Shown here: positions 48,715-57,948 of the stretch, in pieces
Numbering within the stretch: the stretch's first letter is position 1
Layout of the letters: every line of letters begins with the position of its first letter
Assembly: GCF_030272615.1 (NCBI RefSeq)
Contig: NC_081413.1
Span: forward strand, 161,012,849-161,076,848
From: Cryptomeria japonica
Lineage: Eukaryota; Streptophyta; Pinopsida; Cupressales; Cupressaceae
DNA: 64,000 nt
Direction of reading: 5' to 3'
Notes under the pieces: generated by a model
Told to the model about the DNA's origin: nothing
The model's database searches: none
Seen by the model: only the letters and a program-made list of their open reading frames with translations
Position numbers and translations under genes: made by a program

Positions 48715-49450
48715 CCGGAACTCCGAAACACCGAGGTTTCCCTTTGCCTTCTCTTGTTCTCCTTCTCCGGAACTCTGAGGTTCCGAAGTTCCTTCTCTTT
48801 GCCTTCTCTCGCTTTCCCTTCCCCGGAACTCCAGAACCCTGAGGTTCCGAAGTTTCTTCCCTTTGCTGCCTCTCCTTTCTTTTCCTGGAACTTCGGACCC
48901 CCGAGTTTCCGAAGTTCCTCCCCTTCTTTCCCTTCCTCTTCTTCTCTCCGGAACTCCAGAACCCCGAGGTTCTGAAGTTCCTTTCTTTCCTCTTCCCTTC
49001 CCTCGAACTCCAGAACCTCGAGGTTCCAAAGTCCCTTTGCACAGTTTTGCCTTTTCCTTTTCTTTCCTTCTCAATTCCCCAAAACTTTGGAACCCCGACA
49101 TTCCGGAGTTCCTTTCCCTTGCCTTCTCCGGAACTCCGGAACCCTGAGGTTCTGAAGTTCCCTCCTAGCCTTTCTTCCTTCCTTTCTCCGGAACTCCGAA
49201 ACCCCGAGGTTCTGAAGTTCTTTGCCTTGCTTCCCTTTCTTATTTCCCGGAACTCCGGAATCCCGGGGTTCTGAAGTTCCTTCCCTCCTTGCCTTTTCTC
49301 TCTAGTTCCCCCAGAACTTCGAAACCCTGAGGTTCCGAAGTTCCTTCCTTAGCCCTTTTTTTTTAGTTAACCGGAACCCCAGAACCCCAAGGTTCTGAAG
49401 TTTTTTCCTTGTCTTCCCCACTTCGGGAACCCAGGTCTCCGAAGTCTTCC
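48715..49450 (+). repeat. Palindrome array in Gypsy-H LTR
   Basis: About 13 units of an imperfect inverted repeat whose arms are close to GGAACTCCGGAACC and GGTTCCGAAGTTCC, separated by a few bases (often CCGA or CTGA). Units lie about 50-75 bp apart, with pyrimidine-rich TTCCTTCCCTTGCC-type spacers between. Examples are near 48765, 48824, 48946, 49129, 49188, 49247, 49310 and 49369. Frames reading Ser-Gly-Thr-Arg repeats across it are by-products. Confidence 0.85.
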
Positions 49451-49794
49451 AAACTCCTTCTAGTTGGCGACACTTCCGAATGGCATGATCGACACTCAAG
49501 GCTTTAAATGCTCCGACAGTTTTCATGACTTATGCACTTTCTTTTGTGAAGCCATAGGGGTGCATTTAATGTTTTTAGCAAGATTTCCATCAAGGAAGGT
49601 ACGGGGCCATGGTTGTTATGGTGACTTATGTCATCTCTGCATACTCTAACTTTGGAAGGTCAGTCAATCCACTCTTCTCAAAATAGCCTTTTGTGCATAT
49701 GGCTAGGTTGCTTGCATATACTAGTTAAGTGCATGCACTTCCCTGCACTCCCAAACTGACATACAGGGGTCATGATCACTCTTGTAACCATTTT

Positions 49795-49804
49795 CTATAT
49801 AAAT
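49795..49804 (+). promoter_or_regulatory. Gypsy-H LTR TATA box
   Basis: CTATATAAAT, about 345 bp after the palindrome array and 665 bp before the LTR end. Predicted from sequence only. Confidence 0.5.
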
Positions 49805-50473
49805 GTTGTTAAGCCTCATTGTAAAGGGTTCTCTCCCTGCTAGCTTGAGCTTTCCTATGCTCTTTCTCTTCTCTTGAAGACTTGTAACTATTTTTGCATT
49901 TCTGCAACTGTAAGTTTGGCCTTTGGCCTTTGAATGAATTGAAATTACATTCTTGCCTTCCTTCAACTTATGCATGTTGTGTATGTTTCCTTACCTTCAT
50001 CATAAGTGTATGTTTTGTGGCTCTTCTCTCCATATATGTTGTGTTAACTTGCTTTTTTGAGTGTCACTTGTGAGTATCCTTCTCCCCTCTTGACACTTAG
50101 CAAATTCTAACCTCCATACATGCGTTTGGGTCACTCATACAACTGAAGTTTGTGCATCTCTTGGGTATTTCAGTTGATTCCTTGTGCCATTTCGGGTGGG
50201 GAGAGAAACAATCTCTTGTCTTGGGGCATCACCTCCTTTCATTTTAAGCATTTCTCTCTTCCCTTTTCCTCTGTAAGCTGTTAGGGTAGTTTAGAAGTAA
50301 GTTTTGAGGTGTTGAGTTGGTTCAATACCTGCACTTGGATTGAGAAGGAAGCCGACCTTCACCAGAGATTCAACCACTTGCACAAGGTCCCACACTTTGG
50401 GGTTGTTTCCATGTTTCACAAGGTTGCTGAGTTGATAGCTCAGCAAGGGTGCGAACTTTTGTGATAACAATTT

Positions 50474-50492
50474 TTGGCACACCCGGTGGGAC
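50474..50492 (+). other. Gypsy-H primer binding site
   Basis: TTGGCACACCCGGTGGGAC begins five bases after the LTR end. It resembles tRNA 3'-end complements used by plant Ty3/gypsy elements; the tRNA is not assigned. Confidence 0.65.
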
Positions 50493-50956
50493 TTCATTCG
50501 ATTTACATGCTAAGGACTCAATGCTAATTCTTAGCGTTGCAGCCTTTAGAGGCAATCACCTTTCAAGCACTTGGTGACTCTGCTCAAGGTCCAGTTCTTG
50601 TTCATGCGAAGTTCATAACTCAGGGACCCCGGAACCCCCAGGTTCCCAAGTCATCGCAACTCTCACAACTCCGAAAGTCCGGAACCCCTAGGTTTCGAAG
50701 TTCGCTACTTTGGAGGTCCGGAACCCCCAGATTCCGAAGTGCTTAACCTTGGAACCTCAAAACCCCAAGGTTTTGAAGTCTCTACTCAACAGGTCCACCG
50801 CTTGCTCATGACTTGTTGCAGCTCCGGATTTCATGCCCCAAATTCATACAAGGGCGTCTTCTAGATGTAGTTTCCAATTCGAAGAACTCTCATCTTCAGG
50901 CTCTAGAAGGCGAAGAGGTAGACCTTCATTATCACCAGTTAGGGAGGTCAGGGTTG
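50493..50956 (+). other. Gypsy-H leader with palindrome units
   Basis: Noncoding leader. At 50625-50785 it holds four more palindrome units of the LTR type (arms near GGAACCCCCAGG and GGTTCCGAAGT). Confidence 0.6.
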
Positions 50957-51353
50957 TGTTGTGATTTTTTCACACATCGCCCCATTGCAAATGGGGACCC
51001 CTGTTTTTTGCTTTTTAGGGTTTGTTTTTTTTAGGTCTTTTAGGGTTTTGTCAGTTGGCTTTTGCATTTTTGAGTGCTGTCGAGGAGATCAATAGGATAG
51101 CAGGTCCTGTTGGAGTGAAGTCCTGATCCTGAAATTTGGCTAAGTCTGGAATGTCCTGATCCTGAAATTTGACTAAGTCTAGAAACTGAAAAACCTCAAA
51201 AAACTAGATTTTGCAATATAACTCCTGGAGGTCTGAAACCACTCTCAAACATCCTGAAAGTATATATGGAATATAACTTAAAGTATAAGTGTTCTTATAC
51301 TTAAATGTTATATTCCATAAAAATTATCCTGATAGAGAGTTCAAAGAGTCAAA

Positions 51354-52290
51354 TTTCGCTCATGTCCTTCACTGAGGATCTAGAGCGAATTTCGCTCCTA
51401 TCCCTCTCCAAGGGACCAAGGCGAAGCGCTCCTGTCCCTCACCAAGGGTCTAGGGCGAAAAGGCTTATTTGAGTCATTCCTGACCTTGTTTGGTCAAATT
51501 GGAAAATCAAAGGCATGGTGGAGGACGAAATGAACGTGATAGAGCATCCAAACTTGATCAAAGACAATGAAATGATGGAGTTTTTGTCTACAAAGGTAAA
51601 AGCGCTCCTGTCCCTCACCAAGGGACCAGAGCGATTTTCTTTATATGCACAATTTTAGACCTTTCTTAGACTTGAACTCTTATTCATGGCGTGTAACAAG
51701 ATGATATCTTCCTTAGCCAAGACATTTCATGGTGAAAAGTGAAGCGTTTTGGCCTAGAAGACAAAATTCGCTCCTGTCCCTCACTGAAGGACCGAAGCTT
51801 GAATTTCAAATTTGCACTCTTCTTGCAGGATCAAGACAATTTTATGATTTGAAGAGACCAAGGAAAACATGATTTATCCATTGAATATAATTTGGAAGGC
51901 TAACAAAGGACGGATAAGCTTGGATTTGCAAAATCGCTCTTGTCCCTCTCCAAGGGACCAGGGCGAAAAACCTAATATCCAGTCCTTCTCACCAAGTTTG
52001 GACAAATCTAAGCCAAGGCGCGAATTTGAAATGATGTTTAAAATGCCTTGAGGTTGATATGATCAAGAATTTGCGCAATAGATGCAAAAGGCGCTCCTGT
52101 CCCTCACTGAAGGACTAGGGCGAAAATCTCTAGAACATCAATTTTGCCTTGCAAAAAACGAGTTGAACATGCACTGAAGGGACAAAAGGGATCATTGCTA
52201 GCCCCACAACGTGAATTGGCAATTAAAAAATGAAGGATTGAGGACAAAAGTGAAAAGGCACTCCTGTCCCTCTCCAAGGGATCAGAGCGA
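51354..52290 (+). repeat. Hairpin array in solo Tat LTR
   Basis: Eight units of an imperfect hairpin, typical left arm CGCTCCTGTCCCT, typical right arm AAGGGACCAGAGCG, at about 51354, 51388, 51425, 51600, 51764, 51931, 52088 and 52255. The last six are spaced 157-175 bp apart; the first three are packed 34-37 bp apart. Spacers between them differ but share words. Confidence 0.88.
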
Positions 52291-53565
52291 AGTTATTGGC
52301 ATTTACTATTTTCTACTTGGACGTTAATATCCTCCAAATCGCATGAAATGCCAAAATCATCAACTTCAAAATATTTGAAAAAATTAATTAAATTGGCATT
52401 TAATAAATTAATTTTGGGCCTCAAAAAATTGAATTTCTATTATAAAGGCATTTAAAATTAATTTTTGTGAAATAAAAAATTAAAAGTTGAGCGCACAAGG
52501 CATTATTTTGTCTTTATTTTATCAAGTCGGCCTCTTCTTTTTTCAATTTTATTTATTTCGGAGCCTATTTTATCAAGTCGGCCTATGGGAAAATGAAATG
52601 GTGAGCGCTCTATATATTTGGGGCATGTTTTCATTATTCAAATCATTCACTCATTGTTTCAAGTGCGATTTGGAAGGGCAAAGAAGAAGTGCGAAAGCTG
52701 GCCTATTTGGAGCGAATTTTCCTCAAGTGTTGAAGACTTAAGGTGGTGGAGTTGATGCTTGTGAAGACTAGAGAAGGCGCATTTTGCTAAAGGGGGTCTT
52801 GATCTACATTTTGCCTAGCAAATTCACCTTATTTTTGCATCATTTTTTAGAATTAATTCTCAAGTGGAGGTATGGCGAGATCATCCTAGTCCCAATGTTG
52901 AAATTTTGAATTTTGAACTTCAAGTTTTGAAAATTGCGTAGTTAATTAGGAAATGATAACTCAAGATTTATCATGAAGTTTCCTAATTAAAATCTTGAAT
53001 CTTCCTTTTAAAGTTTAATTTTTAGATTTCAAGATATATTACTAATTTTGAAATGTTGTGTAGGTATCAAGATGGCGACTCCAAAGCCCAGAGGATCTAC
53101 AAGTCGGCAGGTTCTCATCAAGGACGATCAAGCAAGGACAAGGGCGACCTCCTCCAACCTAGCATCGACAAGGACGGCCTTCTTTGGACTAACGTCATCA
53201 AGGGCGACTTCTCCAATCCAGAATTCCAAGGCGAGGTACATCAATCATCCTGCACATCAAGGACACAAGAAGTTAGAACAAGGGTTCGTTGAAGAAGCAG
53301 ATAGTTCCAGATGAATTAATTAAAGCTAGCTTCTCAACAACATCAAGTTGAATATTTACCAAGTTACAAGTGTCATCACTTCTCCAGTCAGTGTGGTCCA
53401 CCTGAGCATTTGCAGATTCAATGTACCTAACTCATGGAAGGTGGCACAAACTCTGATGTACCTACCCTAGCTATCCATTGGTGGAATTTTCTAGAGAGGA
53501 CATGTGTCCAAGCAATACAATTTTATCATTGATCAAGCATTAAATGTTATGTAATGATTGTAACA

Positions 53566-53654
53566 AACCCTAATTAGGGTTTTCACTGTTGAATCTTGGC
53601 CATTGATCTTGAATTGATCTAAGCCATCGAATTGTATTGAGGGCACTATATAAG
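53566..53654 (+). promoter_or_regulatory. Solo Tat LTR promoter: palindrome and TATA box
   Basis: AAACCCTAATTAGGGTTTTC at 53566-53585, then CTATATAAG at 53646-53654, about 60 bp on. The arrangement matches 25175-25263. Confidence 0.6.
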
Positions 53655-54725
53655 CCCTGGCATTTCATTTTGTAAAGGCAATAGTTAGAATATAGTTGGA
53701 AGCAGTTAGAAGACAGATAGAGAGTAGTTAGAAGGTGATTAGCTAGTTGATAGAATAGCAATTAGAGTAAAGTAGAGAGAGAAGGCAAAGATTGTTGCCA
53801 AGATGTTGTTGTAAAAGACTTGTAACTTCATTGAAGAAATGGTGAAATTTATGGGTCAATTCAACAATTTGCATGGTCTCTATACTTCTCGTATTTGATT
53901 TCATGTTATTAGATGAGTGGAAGAAATGTGCTTGATTGATGATGGAATTCGTATATCCATACTACTAGCAGTTTGTTGATTGCAGACTTGCCTTGTGTAG
54001 TCAACTAGAATCATTCAGCTTAAGCTTAACTTCAATTGTCGCTTCTTCATGGATATGCATCAACCTGATGGTGTCTATGCCTGCAGTGATGATTTGAACA
54101 TCATAAAGCTTTCCTTCGAAGATCGCACTAACCTTGTGGAGATGTTCCTGTGATGTCAAAACAAGACTTAGTTAGAATTCCATCAAAGATCATTCATTGC
54201 TCTTACATTCTTAGTGTTAGGATTAGATCCTTTCCTCGCCCTCATCTTTTTTCCTTTTTTTTTTTTTTTTTTTTTTCTAAGCTAGTAAGAGTCTGTGTTC
54301 CAGCAATATTCAAAGCAAATCAGAAGTTCAGGCATCAAGTGTAAGTCCCCTTGTGATTCCAGCAAATCACATCATACCACAGAGAGCTTTTCCACAAGTA
54401 GAGATCCTACATACAAGAACCTTGGAGTCATCCTGATTGATCCTTTTTCGCGATATCTTCAACAATCAAAGGCTTTATTCAAGAGAGGATAAGGTACCCT
54501 TGGGTATTTTATTCTGTGCTTGATAGTGTATAAAATACACGTCAACAGGTTGTAAACACTCCTTCTCCCAAGTCTCATTCTACCCCTCCATTTACAAGAC
54601 CATTACTATCAAGGGCTCCCACCACTCATATCAATAGACCATTGTTTCACATGGCAAGAAATCAGGTTTTTGTTACCTTCAATGGGGGGAGTCCCCTTAT
54701 TTTGACTCAATAGAATGATATACCA

Positions 54726-55061
54726 ATGGCTGCGTTAAAGAGTATATCATACTTCATTGGTGAAATAGATACTACTCCCATTGAGCACATTCAAGACATT
54801 GCGAACATCTGCTCCGTCCATAATATCACTCATGATGATGTTGTTGTCAGACTCTTAGCCACATCTTTGAAAGGTAATGCTTTGCAGTGGTATAGAGGGT
54901 TGTCATCTAGCTCCATCCACAATTGGGATGAATTGGGGGAGAGGTTGCGCAACCATTTCGAAGACAAAAGTGATCACCTATCACTTGTGGAGCAGTTGAC
55001 TACGATCAAGAGGGCACCTCATGAGTTCATGAGAGATTTCAATTTCAAATTCCATAAGACG
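54726..55061 (+). pseudogene. Gypsy-H gag N-terminal part
   Basis: Open frame with IGEIDTTPIEHIQDIANI, VVVRLLATSLKGNALQWYRGL, NWDELGERLRNHFEDKSDHLS and KRAPHEFMRDFNFKFHK, the capsid core of plant Ty3/gypsy gag. It is cut off at the foldback near 55061; translation past this point follows foreign sequence. Confidence 0.85.
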
Positions 55062-55080
55062 TCATCGTCTTATGGAATTT
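55047..55080. repeat. Perfect 15-bp inverted repeat at an element junction
   Basis: Arm AAATTCCATAAGACG, loop TCAT, then the exact reverse complement. It sits where plus-strand Gypsy-H gag ends and minus-strand Copia-E gag begins. Confidence 0.85.
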
Positions 55081-55210
55081 TCTCAACATCATCATTATTG
55101 TTCCATTGAATTTTCTCAACATCATCGTCTGGTCTCCAACTGCATCCACGATCACTTTCATGGCTTTTCCATTGTTCTTGTTCCATTAAATTTTCTCAAC
55201 ATCATCGTCT
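55062..55210 (-). pseudogene. Copia-E gag segment left of the hAT insertion
   Basis: Minus-strand frame with WNKNNGKAMKVIVDAVGDQ, a copia gag piece that continues the frame starting at 59908 beyond the hAT. A word TTTTCTCAACATCATCGTCT (plus strand) occurs three times within it, a local duplication. Confidence 0.75.
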
Positions 55211-55218
55211 GGTTCAAG
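55211..55218. repeat. hAT target-site duplication, left copy
   Basis: GGTTCAAG, repeated exactly at 59778-59785; 8 bp is the hAT standard. Confidence 0.93.
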
Positions 55219-55770
55219 CATCGTTGGACTACTCGCGACTCGGCTCGACTCGCCAAGCCCCTGGGGAAAAAACTCGGGAAAAACTCGGCAAACTTAAAAA
55301 CACACTTAAATTTGATTAAAAATGCATTTTTTTTGCAAAATTTAATGAGAAGATGCATCCAATGAGTCAATAAATGATAACACCAAAGAAATAAGTTGAT
55401 TCTAGATATATTTAAATGCAAAGTGTCTACAAAATCGCATCCTCATGAGGAATGTTGATGGCTGGAAGCCTGAAAGCAATATAGTAAATAGTTTTTGTAA
55501 AACCAAAAGTAAATACATCATTACAAATTACAATTACAACTTCCTCTTCCCAGCTCTAGCAAAAACTTGGGGAGAGGTAGAACTAGAGGGTCTAGTCATA
55601 TAAGTCTGTTGTGGGCGTGATTGTGCCTCCTCGCTCGATATGGCTAACTCATCCTCCATCCTGGATGAAGCTATGTCTCCACCTGCTTCTAGCACTAGCA
55701 ATGAATCCTCTTCCTCCTTGTTGAAACTTAGTAGCTTCGGTAAGATAAATGATTGAATGAGAGACTTCAT

Positions 55771-56280
55771 TTATCTTTCATTCAATCATATACCTTATCG
55801 ATATAACTAAAATCTAAATGTAGACCTCATGATTAAATAAATGAACTTGTTATAATCATCTTATATGCATAATCGATCATACTATAATTGTAATAAGATC
55901 AAACCAAAATTATGATAACTATCATAGATATCATATGGTAGTATCGATTGATGCTATCATATGATAACTATAACAGTTATCATCTTAATCTCAATTTATA
56001 CCGATCGATGATTATCTTATTTATCGGATGATTATATTCCTGACGTGGCCCGGTTACTAATCGGTCAAACATACTAACTAACGTGCCCCGATAGCAATCG
56101 GTTTAATATATTGAATGTGACGTGACCGATAGTTATAGGTACATCGCTTAAGTGAAGCGGTGCATATGCATCAATCAAGTCATGTCTTGATCAGGCATGT
56201 CAAAAGACATGACCGGTCAAGGCATGCCTTGATCAGTGGGCATTGCCTATATGTACATGTCAATGAAAAGTTGTAGATGC
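55771..56280. other. AT-rich CGAT-word region within the hAT
   Basis: No coding match. Many CGAT/ATCGAT and CCGATAG-type words and short inverted repeats (for example around 55750-55795 and 55965-55985). Similar CGAT-rich sequence occurs at 60500-60790. It is either an intron or a separate insertion; boundaries were not resolved. Confidence 0.45.
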
Positions 56281-57400
56281 AAAGAAGATATTAATGTTAT
56301 CTTCAGCAACCTGTGACATAAGACTCCTCAATGTCATCCAACGTGAAACCAAATCCACCCCCCTCCTCCATAGCCTGCCTCTCCAAATCAGTGATGTCAA
56401 TGTCGGAAAACAATGGAGGCTGCTCCTGTGATGTCCAATCACTATAAGGATCTATATCATCCAAGTCAATTGGACCACCTTCTAGTTCCTCTACCTTCCT
56501 TACGCGCAATCGAAGATTATATTGCATGTAGACAAGGTCATTGAGTCGTTTATGCGCTAACTTGCTCCTCTTCTTCATGTGGATTGCTTCAAACAAGCTC
56601 CAATTGCACTCACAATTGGATGAACTGCAAGGCTGACATAAGACTCTGAGGGCAAATTTTTTGAGATGGGGGGTGTTTCCACCCCAATTTTGCCACCAAG
56701 CATCTGCAAAATAAATAAAATGGAAAAGTTAGAAAGCAAAGAGAAAAGAGAAAATATAATTTATCAATCATTTTAGATCCCAAAAACCAAATGGCAAATG
56801 TTATACCTGGGGTTTGAGTGGTTCTTCCTCTCCTAGCCAGCTCTGAAGAGAATAGCTTACCCCTTCCTCCCTCATAATTTTGGAGCTCACTCACAATGAG
56901 GTCTCTCTCCTCAACATCGTGTACCATCCTCTCAATGCATGTACTGAGGCCCTCCATGACTTCTCCATTCAGATCTGAGTAAGAACCCCTGAACCTAAAA
57001 CGAGGTTTGAGGAAGTACCCTGTTGCATAAATGGGTTGGTGGAGCTGATTGTTCCACCTCCTATCAACAATTTCCCAAATGGGATCAAATTTGAGACTAT
57101 CCCCCTTGTAGTAATTTTTGATAGACTCCTTGGCCCTATCCATGGCCTCATAAAGATATCCCATTGGGGTTTTATCCCCATCCACCAAGCAAAGAACTCG
57201 AACCAAGGGCTTTGACACCTACAATTGAAAAATACAAATTACAAAAAGATTAAATAATGAAGTTACAAACTAGTAATGAGAGACTTGAATCAAGAATAAC
57301 TAAAATTTAAAAATTAAAGTTTTGAAGTAACAACCTTCACAATCTCTGCAGCACTTTGTGCAAATTGGTTGTCGAGGACTATGCTTGCGACAGCCTCTCC

Positions 57401-57654
57401 TTCAGGCTTCTTTGAATAAGGTGAGTTAAGCCATTCTCCACTTACAAACATTTGTTTCAAAGAAGTCAATGCAGCAAGAAGGCTTTGCAACGTCAAGAAA
57501 ATCATTGCAAACCTTGTGACACCAGCTTTCAGGCTTCTTTGAATAAGGTGAGTTAAGCCATTCTCCACTTACAAACATTTGTTTCAAAGAAGTCAATGCA
57601 GCAAGAAGGCTTTGCAACGTCAAGAAAATCATTGCAAACCTTGTGACACCAGCT
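57401..57654. repeat. 127-bp tandem duplication in hAT
   Basis: 57401-57527 and 57528-57654 are almost identical, starting TTCAGGCTTCTTTGAATAAG. The unit spans part of a transposase exon. Confidence 0.92.
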
Positions 57655-57784
57655 CTCACCAAATATATTTGGTGATCCTCCTTGCATCTTCCACAACTGG
57701 AGTCACCCACTCAAGTTTTCCTTTGTCCTCCAAAAGAAGGTCAAGGACATGTGTTGCACAAGGTGTCCAAAAAAGAGTGGGGTG

Positions 57785-57948
57785 CCTCTCTTGGAGGATT
57801 CCTCCTGCAAAAGAAGAATTTATTCTTAAGAAATGTGCAACTAAGTAAAACAAAGCCACAACAACCCCTCTCTTGGAGGATTCCTCCTGCAAAAGAAGAA
57901 TTTATTCTTAAGAAATGTGCAACTAAGTAAAACAAAGCCACAACAAAT
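57785..57948. repeat. 82-bp tandem duplication in hAT
   Basis: 57785-57866 and 57867-57948 are near-perfect copies starting CCTCTCTTGGAGGATTCC. It covers the start of the exon with HPTLFWTP and its upstream intron edge. Confidence 0.92.

Larger units (their letters stand above)
48553..50469 (+). repeat. Gypsy-H 5' LTR
   Basis: 1917 bp, from TGTTGTC to GTGATAACA, directly before the PBS. The first third holds an array of palindromic words (48715-49450). A TATA box CTATATAAAT is at 49795-49804. The preceding 5 bp are GATAC; with no 3' LTR in view, the TSD cannot be checked. Confidence 0.75.
50957..54547 (+). mobile_element. Solo Tat LTR (3591 bp)
   Basis: Starts TGTTGTGATTTTTTCACAC, ends ACACGTCAACA, and is flanked by GGTTG on both sides (50952-50956 and 54548-54552). 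No PBS follows. It aligns with Tat-1's LTR in order and over most of the last 1.5 kb, and with 61571 onward over the first 500 bp. A T-run lies at 54247-54276. Formation by recombination between two LTRs is inferred. The short ORFs inside it are not genes. Confidence 0.88.
48553..55061 (+). mobile_element. Gypsy-H: 5' part of a Ty3/gypsy element, broken after gag
   Basis: Plus-strand order: LTR 48553-50469, PBS 50474-50492, leader with a solo Tat LTR insertion (50957-54547), gag 54726-55061. It ends abruptly within gag at the foldback at 55047-55080, where the minus-strand Copia-E segment begins. Neither protease nor pol was found. The LTR starts TGTTGTCATTTTATGACACC, resembling Tat LTR starts. 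Confidence 0.75.

Noticed and set aside
48634-49274. Ser/Gly/Arg-rich frames on both strands (for example 48634-49101)
   Set aside because: They are translations of the palindrome array in the Gypsy-H LTR; similar frames open on both strands because the unit is self-complementary.
53048-53314. Two overlapping plus-strand frames of 88 and 79 codons
   Set aside because: They lie inside the solo Tat LTR, where the Tat-1 LTR shows no open counterpart.
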